From: Obelidium mucronatum
Taxonomy: Eukaryota > Chytridiomycota > Chytridiomycetes > Chytridiales > Chytriomycetaceae
Assembly: GCA_025765595.1 (NCBI GenBank)
Contig: JAIVFH010000039.1
Coordinates: 1-64,000 of the forward strand
DNA: 64,000 bases
Reading direction: 5' to 3'
Position 1 is the stretch's first letter, and every line of letters begins with the position of its first letter. The translations under genes and the position numbers were made by a program. Of this stretch, positions 30,920-41,392 are shown piece after piece. A model generated the notes under the pieces. The model saw nothing but the letters and a program-made list of their open reading frames with translations, was not told the origin of the DNA and made no database searches.

Positions 30920-32272
30920 TCAGTATTTAGCTTGAACTGTCCAATGAAAAGATCCATTTTCTGCCCAATTTTTCAAGAGTTGGTGGGCAATGGCGTAAGT
31001 TTGTGCCATTTTGAGAGGTGCGGACGAGCCACCTGCCAATGAATCCAAAATCTCCTGACGAGTAAACCACTTGGCATCTTCCAGCTCTTGATCCACCAAA
31101 TCAATTGTCTCTCCGCCCAACACGGCTTCCCCATACATTCCCAGCATAAGATTGGCGGGGAAAGGCCAAGGTTGAGATGCAAAATACTGAACGCGGCCAA
31201 CAATGACACCGGTTTCCTCTCTTGCTTCCCTGCGTGCGGCTGCTTCCATTGATTCTCCTGGTTCCATAAATCCAGCGATACAGGAATACATTCCAGAGGG
31301 CCAAACTTTCTGCCGACCCAATAGAGCCCGCTCACCATCGTGCGATAGAATACAAACTATCGCAACAGGGTCCGTTCGAGGAAAACATGAGTTCTGAACT
31401 GAAGTCTGAGAAACGCATGAGGAGTTGTGGCAAACACGCTTGTACCCAGCTTCGGCCAGCAATGTCTTTGAACCACACAGAGAGCAAAATTTAAACCGCG
31501 CGTGCCAGTCTAAGAGAGATCGCGCTTGGGCCAGATGGGCGGCTTCTTGTGGATTCAAGTCATATGCTTTGGGGCGGGCTGGAAGAAAGTCAAGAGAGAG
31601 CTTCGACTGAACATGTTGCTGAAGGAGAGCAATACTAGATACATCAAGCGCCCAAAGTGGGGAGTTGTTCTGGTTTACTCCAAGCAGGATCAACGTTGGA
31701 ATGTTGTCGTTTGGAGATAACGGTGTGAGGCACGAGAGGAGAAAGGGGGATGATGCACCGGGAGTTACAATTTGATCAATTTCTGTTGGACTCATCCAAA
31801 GAAGAGACTGTTCAGTGGGACTTTTGAGAAAATTCAAACTGTGTAGCAACGTGACGCGTGATTTCGAATCATAAAGAACTTTAGTGAGGGCGGCCGGATC
31901 CTTCCGTAAAGCACCGGCGCGATCAATTGCCGAAGCGCCAAAAAACATATTGCGCTCTGTTACGGACAGGTGGTCGATACTTGGCGTCAGCTTCGCGGCT
32001 ATTTGTGAAACCCCGTCTGACAAAAGTCCCCATGCCTGACCCAGTTCCTGCGCGGTTTTGTTTCCATCGCCGGTTCGTGTAGTCGCATCGCTTAACGGGA
32101 GTAGAAGGTTGAATCCAGCGGTAAAAGCAAACCTTGCCGCGAAGTGAAGCAACGTCCAGCCCTGCACATTTGCTTGGCGGGGAAGAGATGCATCATTAGC
32201 AAGGAGAGCTTCAAGAGCAGAAAGTGAGTGTCCGCGAATGGCCTCTACGGCATCATCAAACGATGTGGCCAT
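30920..32272 (-). CDS. NPY1: NADH pyrophosphatase (NUDT12/NPY1-like Nudix hydrolase)
   Basis: Single exon, 450 aa. It hydrolyses NAD(P)H to NMNH and AMP and may remove NAD caps from RNA. An ankyrin-like N-terminus (GWTLLHFAARFAF) precedes a zinc ribbon (CSLCG..CHNSSC). The Nudix box G-x5-E-x7-REAREETG lies near residues 334-355, and the NADH-specific signature SQPWPFP is at about 366. Ankyrin plus zinc ribbon plus Nudix is the NUDT12 layout. The end (QAKY) is not a clear PTS1, unlike some peroxisomal homologues. It converges on the RasGEF gene with only 18 bp between stops. Confidence 0.92.
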   Translation of the reverse strand: MATSFDDAVEAIRGHSLSALEALLANDASLPRQANVQGWTLLHFAARFAFTAGFNLLLPLSDATTRTGDGNKTAQELGQAWGLLSDGVSQIAAKLTPSIDHLSVTERNMFFGASAIDRAGALRKDPAALTKVLYDSKSRVTLLHSLNFLKSPTEQSLLWMSPTEIDQIVTPGASSPFLLSCLTPLSPNDNIPTLILLGVNQNNSPLWALDVSSIALLQQHVQSKLSLDFLPARPKAYDLNPQEAAHLAQARSLLDWHARFKFCSLCGSKTLLAEAGYKRVCHNSSCVSQTSVQNSCFPRTDPVAIVCILSHDGERALLGRQKVWPSGMYSCIAGFMEPGESMEAAARREAREETGVIVGRVQYFASQPWPFPANLMLGMYGEAVLGGETIDLVDQELEDAKWFTRQEILDSLAGGSSAPLKMAQTYAIAHQLLKNWAENGSFHWTVQAKY

Positions 32273-32385
32273 ATCTTTGGATTTTTGAAGGATTTTGAAC
32301 TTAATTTCGTGATTTCAAATGGTTGGCATGAAGAATTCAGAAAAAGAATAAGGCATGATGGCGCGTTTCAATTTCATTATTTCCG

Positions 32386-32486
32386 TGAGTCACAATGATC
32401 ATTGATGTCGCGCGTCTTATCACTTGTATTTTTTACTTGGTTTTTTTTGGTGTCATGAGTCACACCGACGACAAAGGGGTATAAAA
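32386..32486 (+). promoter_or_regulatory. USP promoter: two TGAGTCA sites and a TATA box
   Basis: TGAGTCA occurs at 32386-32392 and 32456-32462, and TATAAAA at 32480-32486, 38 bp before the ATG at 32525. TGA(G/C)TCA is the classic AP-1/Gcn4/Yap bZIP site. The site-to-TATA gap is almost identical to that of the third clustered USP gene. Confidence 0.5.
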
Positions 32487-32524
32487 CCAACCACATAAAA
32501 ACTCTTTTACAAATCACCCCAAAA

Positions 32525-33088
32525 ATGACACAAGGAGAACAAAACAAACACAAAGAAGATACCTCCGAGGAACTCACGGGCTACTTCAATGCTGACGACT
32601 GGAAGAAGGATGTGATTGGCGGGCGCATCATCTGTGTTGGCTTGGATTCCTCAAGCGAATCACAAGCTGCCTTTTTTTGGGCAATCAACAACTTTATCAA
32701 GACTTCCAATGATACCATCAAAAACAAACTGGTTTTGATGAGTTGAGTTGCCTTTCCCCCTTTCTTCACGTTCTCCATGTTTCCTAACTCTTGATGTTTA
32801 GCATGTATTCCAGAAAACTGCAGTGAAGGAAACAGACTTCGTCTTCAGAATTTCTTGAAGACCAACATGGAAAAGGCCCGCACTCTTATTGGTGACAAAG
32901 TTCCCCTTCGCGCCTTTTTGCTTCGTGGTGACCCACGTGACGAAATCTGCTCGATGGTGGAAAAAGTTAATGCAGACATTCTCGTCATTGGTACGAGAGG
33001 TTTGACTGGAGTGAGAAGGGCAATGATGGGAAGTGTTTCTGAATACCTCTCGAAACATTCCCACTGCCCATGTCTTATTGTTCGCTAG
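32525..33088 (+). CDS. Universal stress protein
   Basis: Exons 32525-32741 and 32802-33088, joined in phase 1 (reading KLVLMTCIPENC), 167 aa. It has the fold start GGRIICVGLDSSSESQAAFF, then LRGDPRDEICSMVEKVNADI. The ATP-loop motif VIGTRGLTGVRRAMMGSVSE runs into a typical C-terminal strand (CPCLIVR). It is very like the gene at 34472, including the DDWKKD motif near the N-terminus and the first intron site. Confidence 0.88.
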
Positions 33089-33437
33089 AAATTTTGTCGT
33101 TTGGGACACCAGTGTATTGTCCATATATTGTTAGTTAAATGTCTGTGTTGAAATAAATCAATCAATATCATTCTCAATCAACTTGAGAAAAACCCTTGAC
33201 TGGTTCAACTGGTATTCCCCCCCCCCCAAAAAAGAGTCAGTCGAAGAAAAACTCAAACCAGCTATGAATACCATGGTTATCATTAAGTTTTCCACAAGTT
33301 CAACACAAAGAATACGGAATTTCCAAGTGTTTCAACGCAATGGAAAGAGTTGTCCAGATAATATTGACAGATACTTAATATTGACATCATTTTATTATTG
33401 TGCAGGGGAACGAAATACACTGAAGAGAAAAACGCAA
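33089..33437. other. Intergenic region between convergent USP genes
   Basis: No gene seen. It contains a poly-C/poly-A tract (about 33218-33233) and probable 3' untranslated sequence of both neighbours. Confidence 0.4.
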
Positions 33438-34019
33438 TCAGATAGCTTTTTCAGCCTCACTGGGTCGTGGGACAATTACAGGCACCTTGAGGTGGTGAAT
33501 CAAATATTCCGACACAGACCCAAGGAAAGCCCGCTTGAATCCCGACAGCCCACGGCTTCCAATCACGAGCATATCCGCCTTGATATCTTCCACCTTGTAC
33601 GCCAATTCGTCGCGTGCATCGCCTCGCAGGGCAACGCCACGAATGTTGTACTTGTGGCTGGGTAGTTTGTTGGCATAGGCACGCAAGAGGTCGTGGCTCT
33701 CCTTCTTGTTGGCAGCCTCAATCGCCTCGAATTCTTTGGAGAAGTCGACATAGAGGGTTCCGTACACGGCTGGAAGAGAAACAGTGGGACGCACATTCAT
33801 GAGCACAATCTGGTCGGTTTCAGCGCGGACCAGGTTCTGGATGGCCCAGTCAAAGGCGTATTCAGAGAACTTGGACGCATCGACAGCGATAGCAACAACG
33901 CGCGTTGGCGTGACTGTGTGGTCCTCGTGTGGGTGGACAACGTCTTCGTGAATGGCGTTTGGAGTGGCGTTTTGGTCTTGGGTCACTGCGGCAGCAGCAG
34001 GAGTGGCAGTAGCAGACAT
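33438..34019 (-). CDS. Universal stress protein
   Basis: Single exon, 193 aa. An Ala/Thr-rich start of about 35 residues is followed by TRVVAIAVDASKFSEYAFDW, VLMNVRPTVSLP, LRGDARDELAYKVEDIKADM and the nucleotide loop VIGSRGLSGFKRAFLGSVSE, ending YLIHHLKVPVIVPRP. It is closest in layout to the USP at 26839-27576 (both have the VNVRP/MNVRP and HH..VIVP features). It is divergent from the USP at 34472. Confidence 0.9.
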   Translation of the reverse strand: MSATATPAAAAVTQDQNATPNAIHEDVVHPHEDHTVTPTRVVAIAVDASKFSEYAFDWAIQNLVRAETDQIVLMNVRPTVSLPAVYGTLYVDFSKEFEAIEAANKKESHDLLRAYANKLPSHKYNIRGVALRGDARDELAYKVEDIKADMLVIGSRGLSGFKRAFLGSVSEYLIHHLKVPVIVPRPSEAEKAI

Positions 34020-34471
34020 TTTGTTGTAAGTATAGACTTTTTTGTTTTTTGGTGGATTTGTTTTGCGTGGGATGATTCTATTTGTACTTTTCGGAATCGT
34101 TGGAATCAGTGTGACTCACAACCCTTGAGTTATTCTGGACGCTTCTGTTCATGAAAAAGCACGAAGGGTATTTTCACAAATTCAAATATGCATATTAATA
34201 TTTCGATATCTCTTTTTGCTCTTAAATAGTGTTGTAGCACACTGCCGTTTCCAAATTCTAGGAGCACAATAGTGCGTTATGCCGGTTTAACATGATTGAA
34301 TAAATGGAATAAGAAGAACGCGTTTTATTGTTTTTTCTGGCACTTCCTCAATAACGTAAATCGATGGAGGCGTAAGTGGATTTTGTGAGTCACGCTGATT
34401 CGCTGAATATAAAAATACCTAACTCCTGCACACGAAAAAAAAAAAAGAATCAAGAAATCTGACCATCGACC
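34020..34471. promoter_or_regulatory. Shared divergent USP promoter with bZIP-type sites
   Basis: 452 bp between two divergent USP genes. TGACTCA at 34112-34118 lies about 93 bp upstream of the minus-strand ATG. TGAGTCA at 34386-34392 with TATAAAAA at 34408-34415 precedes the plus-strand ATG 34472. No ORF is supported. Confidence 0.5.
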
Positions 34472-35161
34472 ATGACATCAACTTACGAAGAAGTAACCGA
34501 CAGCTATAATCCAGACGACTGGAAGAAGGATATTGTAAACGGCAGAATCATCTGTGTTGCCATTGGTATGAGCTCTCCAGCACAAAGGCTGCTCGCGCTT
34601 CACCATAGAAATCTTTGTCTAATTTCTAACTCATAATCTTATATGTCCACAGATGGCTCCGACGATGGAAGCAAGGCGTTTTACTGGACTCTAAACAACC
34701 TTATCAAACATTCAGCTGGAATCTCCAACAAACTCGTCCTCTTGAGTTGAGTCTCCCGAAATAACTTACGCGCACAGCAGACAATTATCCTACTAACTCT
34801 GATCTGCGGTAGCCTGTAATCCACTGAACGCCTCTGAAGCTAACAGAATGGAGGCACAGGCCCTCCTCAAGAATTATGTGGGTCTTGTAAAGGTAGCCAA
34901 CATTGATGTCCCTCTTCGTGCGATTTTACTTCGTGGAGATGTGCGAACGCAGCTTTGCGATGTGGCTGACGAGCTGAAGGCTGACTTATTTGTGATCGGA
35001 ACACGAGGACTTGGTAAGATTAGCATGAGGGCAATGTCATTTGAGATGACAGAAAGTAACCGCGAAAAAAATGTACAGGGGCACTAAAGCGCGCTGTTTT
35101 GGGGTCAGTCTCAGACTACGTGTCGAAGCATTGCAGCTGCACAGTTATTATTGCAAAGTAA
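34472..35161 (+). CDS. Universal stress protein
   Basis: Four exons: 34472-34565, 34653-34745, 34813-35013, 35079-35161 (156 aa), all joined in phase 1. The sequence runs NGRIICVAIDGSDDGSKAFY, LRGDVRTQLCDVADELKADL, FVIGTRGLGALKRAVLGSVS, then SKHCSCTVIIAK. The ATP loop is formed across the last intron. It is a close paralogue of 32525-33088 but has two extra introns; the second matches that gene's only intron. Confidence 0.88.
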
Positions 35162-35612
35162 AATTGGGAGAGTCGGACATTTCGCGAGAAAGGGGGATTC
35201 GAATAAAAGTTCATTTCTAGTTCCTATTCTCAGTATTTTACTGTGATTAACCAAACTACACGGACCGCACCCAGGAAAAGTTAACCAGCAAAGAAAACGC
35301 TGAAGGCAATGACATTCCACTCGAGAACGCGCGATTTACTCAGATGTCCCCCATTCCCGTGTTTCGTTATTACCCACAAACAGCAAAGCAGCAACAGCGA
35401 CAGTAAAAAAAACAGAATCCGCGTCCGATCGAAAGGGAAACAAAGCATTCAGAAGGACGCCAATTTCACGTGATGCGAAAGCAAACATTTTCCCCCACAT
35501 TTTACACTTAAAAGAAATCGCTCGTTGTTGAGAAGCAAAGAAAAGAACAAAAAATTGAACCAAAATATACTAGATTATTATATTATTAATGCCATGAATG
35601 TGTTAACTGAAA
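35162..35612. other. Intergenic region
   Basis: No gene supported. Minus-strand frames here (35111-35320 and 35336-35563) lack family features and start codon context. Confidence 0.4.
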
Positions 35613-36695
35613 TCAAAACAAATATATGAGCACAATGCCAAAGGAGATTAAAAGAAGCAGTTGAACCGGGTCGGAGTCTCCACCGCCATTGATTTGCTTA
35701 TCTCTCTTTTTTACAACACCTTCAATAATTTCATCTCTCTTGGCAACAGCTTCCGTCAAAGTTGGAGACGCGGAATTTTCACGTTTATCACGGTTCCCCG
35801 AAACAGATTTCACCAAAGCATCCAAAAGTGTAGACGATGAAGAACACATTTCTGCGATTGATTGTGATACGTTCGAGCCGCCGTCGCAGTGTGAGATACA
35901 GATTGCAAGAGGAGATGATGTGTCTGAAGAGGAATCCACAGATTCTGAACAAATCAGATCAATGAACTTTAAAGGTTCTCTCGTCGAAATTGAGGTGTAG
36001 AAGTCGATTGTGCAGTTGACTGGGCAAGAAGCGCTGGTTTTGGCCTCAGAATTACTGGAAATGTTGATGGAGTCAGACGTAGATGGCAATGATGAATTTG
36101 AAGCGGCAGGTACAACGACAGCCTTCACGACATTGTTGATCAAATCGGGAGCAAGACTTTGCACAGCCGCAATTGCTGCAACGGCAGCCTGAGCACCATT
36201 TCCTGACGCGACATTACCCACGACCTTGACCACATTATTGACAAGAGAGTCAAGGCCATCACGACGCTCCGCTGATTGCTGCATTTGCTCTTCCGCGTCA
36301 GGATCGCGTCGGAAGTGGCTCTGGCTTTTTTCCAAGCTTTTGCATTTCCCTTTCTGACTATTGTATTCCTTTTCAAAAAGAGAGTTCTTCATGATGCTGG
36401 GGCAATAAACCTTGTAACTGCATTCCAGCACATTCTTAGGCAAAAGCTGTACCAAACAGTGTGAACAATGTTATACGCACCATTGGTGAAGGCGTTTTAA
36501 TGTGTGACAGGCACATCGGTCCAATTCCGTTTGCGGCAGATGTTCCTCTCTTTCAATGCACAAGTGGTTCTTGTCGTTTGCTTGCCCCAAACAGGTGTGG
36601 AACTTTTCCGCTTTGCAGCCAATTGCAGCTGCATTGACGCTGAGAATCACAGACAGCGCTTGAAGGGCAACAAGCAGGGTAACAACAACAGTCAT
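35613..36695 (-). CDS. Secreted or GPI-anchored Cys-rich protein
   Basis: Start at 36695 (MTVVVTLLVALQALSVILSV) gives a clear signal peptide; a longer frame begins at 36791. A short intron follows codon TGC: the donor is at 36476, and acceptor AG at 36447 (30 nt) or 36435 (42 nt) both keep frame. The N-terminal 110 residues hold about ten Cys (CLGQ, LCIER, CACHTLKR, WC, LECSYKVYC, GKCKS). A Val/Ala/Asn helix and a Ser-rich stretch follow. The C-terminus ends in a hydrophobic tail (LLLLISFGIVLIYLF), which fits a GPI signal or tail anchor. No family is recognised; a cell-wall or surface protein is likely. Confidence 0.55.
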
Positions 36696-36823
36696 TCCCT
36701 GGACCCTTTTCTCCGCGTCTGCCTTTTCTGAGTCCCGCTTAAATAGAAGATAGGCGAGTGTTTGCCCCTTGGAGCGACCAGGGCTCAGCACACACTTTTA
36801 TTATTATTGAACACATTTGCAGC

Positions 36824-38033
36824 ATGGTACCTCACCGTCTCGCCACCAACCGAACGCAAACCAACCACTAAAACGCGGCCCCGCATCGCACCAACCACTT
36901 TAAAAGGACAAGTCGCTCGACGAACTCGTCACGCTCAACAAGCGCCGCGGCGCGCGCCACGGCGACGACGGCACGGGCTACAGCCACAGCCGCGGCCGCA
37001 ACGCGAGGCGCGCGCGGCCGTACGAGTCGTCGCGGGGCCGCGGCGAGCGCGAAGACCGCGGCGACCTGCGCGCGGCGCTGGGCGGCGGCGGCGGCGGCAA
37101 AAGCAGCACCAGAGCCAGAGGAAAGAAGCGCGCCGGCTTCGGCGTCGTCGTCGCCAATCTGCACTTCAACGTACGCTGCTGCTCGGCGGCGGCTGCTGCG
37201 CCTGCTGCGTCTTGCTAACCCAAACACAACAACAACAAAACAAAACAACAAAACAAAACACAGACGATGGCCTCAGACCTGGCCGCCTTCGTGCGCGAAC
37301 ACCTGCCGCTGGCCACAGTCATCGACTCCGAAATTGACTTTGACGAATCGGGCCGCTCGAACGGAACCGCGAATGTACGCTTTGAGGCCCACGTCGACGC
37401 CGTCCAGGCACGCAACGTGCTGCACGGACTGTCGCTCAACGATCAGATCCTGGAGGTTGTTTTGGCGCCCGACTGCGAGGACGTGGCCGATACTGGCGGT
37501 GTCGTCAATGAACATGGAGAATACATGTACAAATCGATTCTTGGTAAACCACTCGCGTTTTTCACGTGTGGACTTTCTGGTTCTCACAGTCAAGTTATTT
37601 TTCAGATCGGCTTGGCTCTAACCGTCCAGCTCCCGTTACCGAAGTGAGAAAGGACGCCGCAGTACTGGATCGTCTTGGATCGAGGATCTTGGATCGATTG
37701 GGTCCAACTTCCGTCTATGCGAGCCGCGGAAGTAATCGCCCAGAAAGCAGATGGCGTTCTCAGAACAGCGACAGTAATGCAGGACGTAGACGGAAGCCGG
37801 TGCGCGCCGAAGATTTGGATGCAGAAATGGACACATACATGACAGGCGAAGGGGTCATTGAACCCGAAAAGATGGATCTAGGCGAAGATAACAGTAATGA
37901 CATTGAGGAGCGGTATCGCAGACCCGAACGACGAGAGTTTGTCGACTTTGACGCCCCTAGTGCCGATCCGTACACTGGAGCTGGTGGTGGAAGTAGGTCC
38001 AACAGAGCCGTTTTAGATTATGGGGACATCTGA
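36824..38033 (+). CDS. YRA1: mRNA export adaptor ALY/REF (Yra1)
   Basis: Inferred exons: 36824-36826 (ATG only), 36907-37170, 37264-37543, 37606-38033; 324 aa. The family links spliced mRNA to the export receptor through the TREX complex. The spliced N-terminus MDKSLDELVTLNKRR matches the UAP56-binding motif of Yra1/ALY. An Arg/Gly-rich linker follows. The RRM runs from VVVANLHFN across the second intron to SGRSNGTANVRFEAHVDA. The C-terminus has RAEDLDAEMDTYM, the second UAP56-binding motif. Exon 2 is strongly GC-rich. The ATG-only exon rests on the downstream frame needing a start and on the family N-terminus; an upstream exon in another model cannot be excluded. Confidence 0.82.
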
Positions 38034-38066
38034 AATAAATTATCACTCTGTGGCATTAAGTGTTCT

Positions 38067-41000
38067 TCAAAGTGCTTTCGAGTCTACACGCAAATCAAAC
38101 GACAACAGTTTCAATTTTGCCAGCAGCTCTTTCTCGTGCACAGACATTGCAAACACCTCTTCCTCTGGTTTTCGGCCTATGCTGCCCAATACACACCATG
38201 GCTCCTGTCTGGTATCCACATTCCCCGGTTCTTCCGCAACAGGACTAATGTAATGTGAAATCTCACTCTCCCAGTCATAGATTTCATAATTATACCAAAC
38301 GCTGCGCGTATTTATATGCGAGAGCTTCCTGTTTTCATTCATGTGAGCCAGTGGCCCGCACACTGAAGTAGGAACGACTCTCCCAGAATCAAGAATTTGA
38401 AGCGTTCCTGCCGCTCCAGCATTATAAGGAGATAATTTATACGGAATTCGAAGAAGCTCCAAAGCCAGCCAATAAGTCTCCTTGTCACCTGGCAAAAAAA
38501 AATTTCCCAAAAAATTTTCAAAAAAAAGAGAGAAAAAAAAACAACAAATAAAATAAAAAAGAATAACGTGGAGACAAAAAATATGAGAGGAAGGAAAGGG
38601 ATAAAGCTTCCTACCTGGAAGCTGTTTATCTAAGCCACTTTCGCGAACATCCTTCAAGTTCAAGTGGCAGGTGGTTAGCAGGGCGTGGACGATGGACAAC
38701 CGGCTTTTGTCGAAAAGCATGACAGACGCATCGACTTCATCTTTAGAAATGCCTCTGAAAAAACGAGTTGTGTTTGCAGTGATAGATGGAGATTTTAAAA
38801 ACCATCGTGCCCATTGACTGTTTCCGGCAGTGTAGCTTGGGCCTTTGAAGAAAAGAGATCCATAAGTTTTGAAGATACGAGATTCATTGAACATTGTTTT
38901 GGGGGAATGGAAGAGGACTACGTCGTCATCTAGATAAAAGACTTTTTTGAAAGATGAGGCCAAAATTGCGAAGGGTTTGCTGTTGCGTTTGTGTCAGCTC
39001 AATTGGACAATAATTTAACAAACGAAGAAATCAAAGTAATACCTGTGGTAGTTTCGATCATGTGCTATTGTAAAGTAATCCTGTAAGTTCTTGACTGCAA
39101 CACCTTGAATAAGACTCAAAGATTCTATAGAGGACAATTGCAAATCCTTCTCTCCATTATAAAAAACTTCTACTGGGAGATCGCAACCAAGATTCTCGCG
39201 GATATGTAATATCATTAACAACGCGCTTTTGAATCCCGCATTCCCAACAGAGAAAACGATTCCATAGTCTTCCTGAAACGACCTCACAAGGCGCGAAATA
39301 TCGGTAAATCTTTTTGAAAACGCCCATGGATATAGCGTGTTGGATAATCTCTTGGATTTGCTCTGGAGTGCGGTTAGACGAGTTGGACCAATTGCTTCAG
39401 ATAGAGCTGAGAAATTTGGTTTCATTTCGTCTTGGTTGACGAGCAGTAGATTGATCAAGTGAAATGCTCGATGAAGTTTGGAAACAACATCGAAATTTGA
39501 TGGGCCAAGCACGGTCCCAGAGGGAATTGCTTCAACGAGATTGTATGTTTCGTTCATAGAACCAGCCAGATCAATTGTCGAAAGAGCTACTAGCGATCCA
39601 CCAAATAGTGAAGTATCATTCAAACTCTTTCCCAGCTCGCCATTTACGAAATCCAGCAATCGAATCAGTGTCAAGTCTACATTTTTAAAATCAGGGCTCA
39701 GCTTGAATTTCTTGCTTGCATTTGTATTCCGAGATTCTGAAGCAATTGCAATAGCCTCCATTTCTGACTGAGTTAAATTCGCCTTGAATAGCTTGGTGTG
39801 CTGTTGTCTCTCAGTTCTCATTGAAGACCTCCAGCCATTCAGTTTCTTGAATTCGATAAGCCACTCGGATTTATTGGATGGCGGAATAATAGAAGAATTG
39901 TACAGAGGAACGCGGAAAGGTCTCAGTCCAGTACCAGGTATATGGACCTGCCCATCCACAGTCATTTTATATCCCATTTCATCGAATAAGTCGGCCCAGC
40001 CGTGTAGCATTTGCGTTACAATATGTTTATAGGCTTGGGGAGCTTTGGTGCGAACATCTTTCTTGTCCAAAGGCTCATTCGATGTAAGCAAAACCTTAAG
40101 GTGTTCGAACGAGTCAAAGTAATACACGAAAGGAGAAATATCAGGATGGTAGTAGTCCATGTAAAGATGCCAATCGGCGCCAGCGCGAGAAATCTTATCC
40201 CAAGGACCAAAACCGTGAATTCCCTTCTCAATGAGTTCTTCGAAAAAGTTTTTGGATGGGAGCAGCATCACCACTCCAGCCGCCAAATTCTCATAGAGCT
40301 TCATAGTGGACACTTGGTATGGAAACTCTATAAAGGCCTTGTACTTTGCAAGTGTCTTGGGCCCACCGTAACCGCCTGAAACGTGCTTGAAAGGAATACC
40401 CATCTTTTTCATCAAGATGTATACCGCGTGTTCTTTTTCTTCTCGGCACAAGGCCAAGTCGGCATCCTCCATTGGAACGTCTTGAGCTGGCAACGTCGAG
40501 TGTCCTGTTGGTCTCAGCATTCTGAACAATGGCGTTCCCAGTGTTTCATAAGACAAATCTAATGCTTCAAAAGCATTGTTGGAGACCCAAAACAAGTTCT
40601 TTGGTTGCCGTCGAGTCAACTCCCAAATCAAGTGGTAATACTCTTCTGTGTCAGAAATTCCCCAGTCGAACCGAGTTGTGAGCTCCAAAACAATATTTGA
40701 TTTACATCGTTCCGCAACCGATTCGCGAACAAGAGATTGGAACAACGGTCGTGCATCTACTTGTTCATGCATCATTGTCAATACAAGGGAAAGCGCAAAA
40801 AAAGACAGAGCCAGACCTTACCAGGCATAGTATCTCCAATAATTATTACATCTGCGGTTTCACAAACAAGACGAACAAAGCCATCATTGATGATGCTATT
40901 GGCACGATCAAGCCTCATTCCCAGATCACCCAAGAAGCCCGGATGTAAGCTCGAAAACGTAACACTCAATCGAGAAGTGATTTGAATCATATTTGCATGA

Positions 41001-41327
41001 CAAGCCGAATGTCTGTTATAATACAGAATGCGAGGCATGGGGTTTGTAGTTGCCTGAAAAACAAAGAATACACTGTTTGAGGAACGGATTTTGAGATGGC
41101 CTAGAAACGGGATATTCAATCAACGACGGTACCTCGAGAGAGTTGGTTGCGTCATTGGTTATTTTGTAATAGGTATTGGCGAAGGGGAATGTGAAGCAGA
41201 TTATTGCGATCACAAACAGATAGGCTGCAAAAAGGAAGTTGCGGAATCCCAATCCCCGAAGCAGCCGAAGTATCCGTGCAAACAGGGCGCTGCAATGCCT
41301 GCCGGCATCCATTGGTTTTTTCTTCAA
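38067..41327 (-). CDS. MNN1-type (GT71) mannosyltransferase with a large N-terminal domain
   Basis: Five exons: 41327-41133, 41053-40822, 40759-39043, 38979-38615, 38488-38067; 2931 nt, 976 aa, with all joins in frame. It is a type II membrane protein (anchor FLFAAYLFVIAIICFTFPFA). The C-terminal third carries the MNN1 signature: VFSVGNAGFKSALLMILHIR, LPVEVFYNGEKDL and AILASSFKKVFYLDDDVVLF. It should add α-1,3-mannose to Golgi glycans. The preceding ~500 residues hold a second, distinct region (EFPYQVSTMKLYENLAAG, GADWHLYMDYYHPD) that looks enzymatic but that I cannot name. Stops of this gene and ALY lie 33 bp apart (convergent). An alternative start is at 41312. Confidence 0.8.
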
Positions 41328-41392
41328 GACTTTTCTAAAAATAAAGATAAATAATCTATTTTATTTAATTTTATTTACTTTTACCAACCAAA

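Noticed and set aside
36762..37337. Arg-rich plus-strand ORF overlapping the ALY gene
   Set aside because: A frame shadow: the RRM and UAP56-binding motifs lie in the neighbouring frame.
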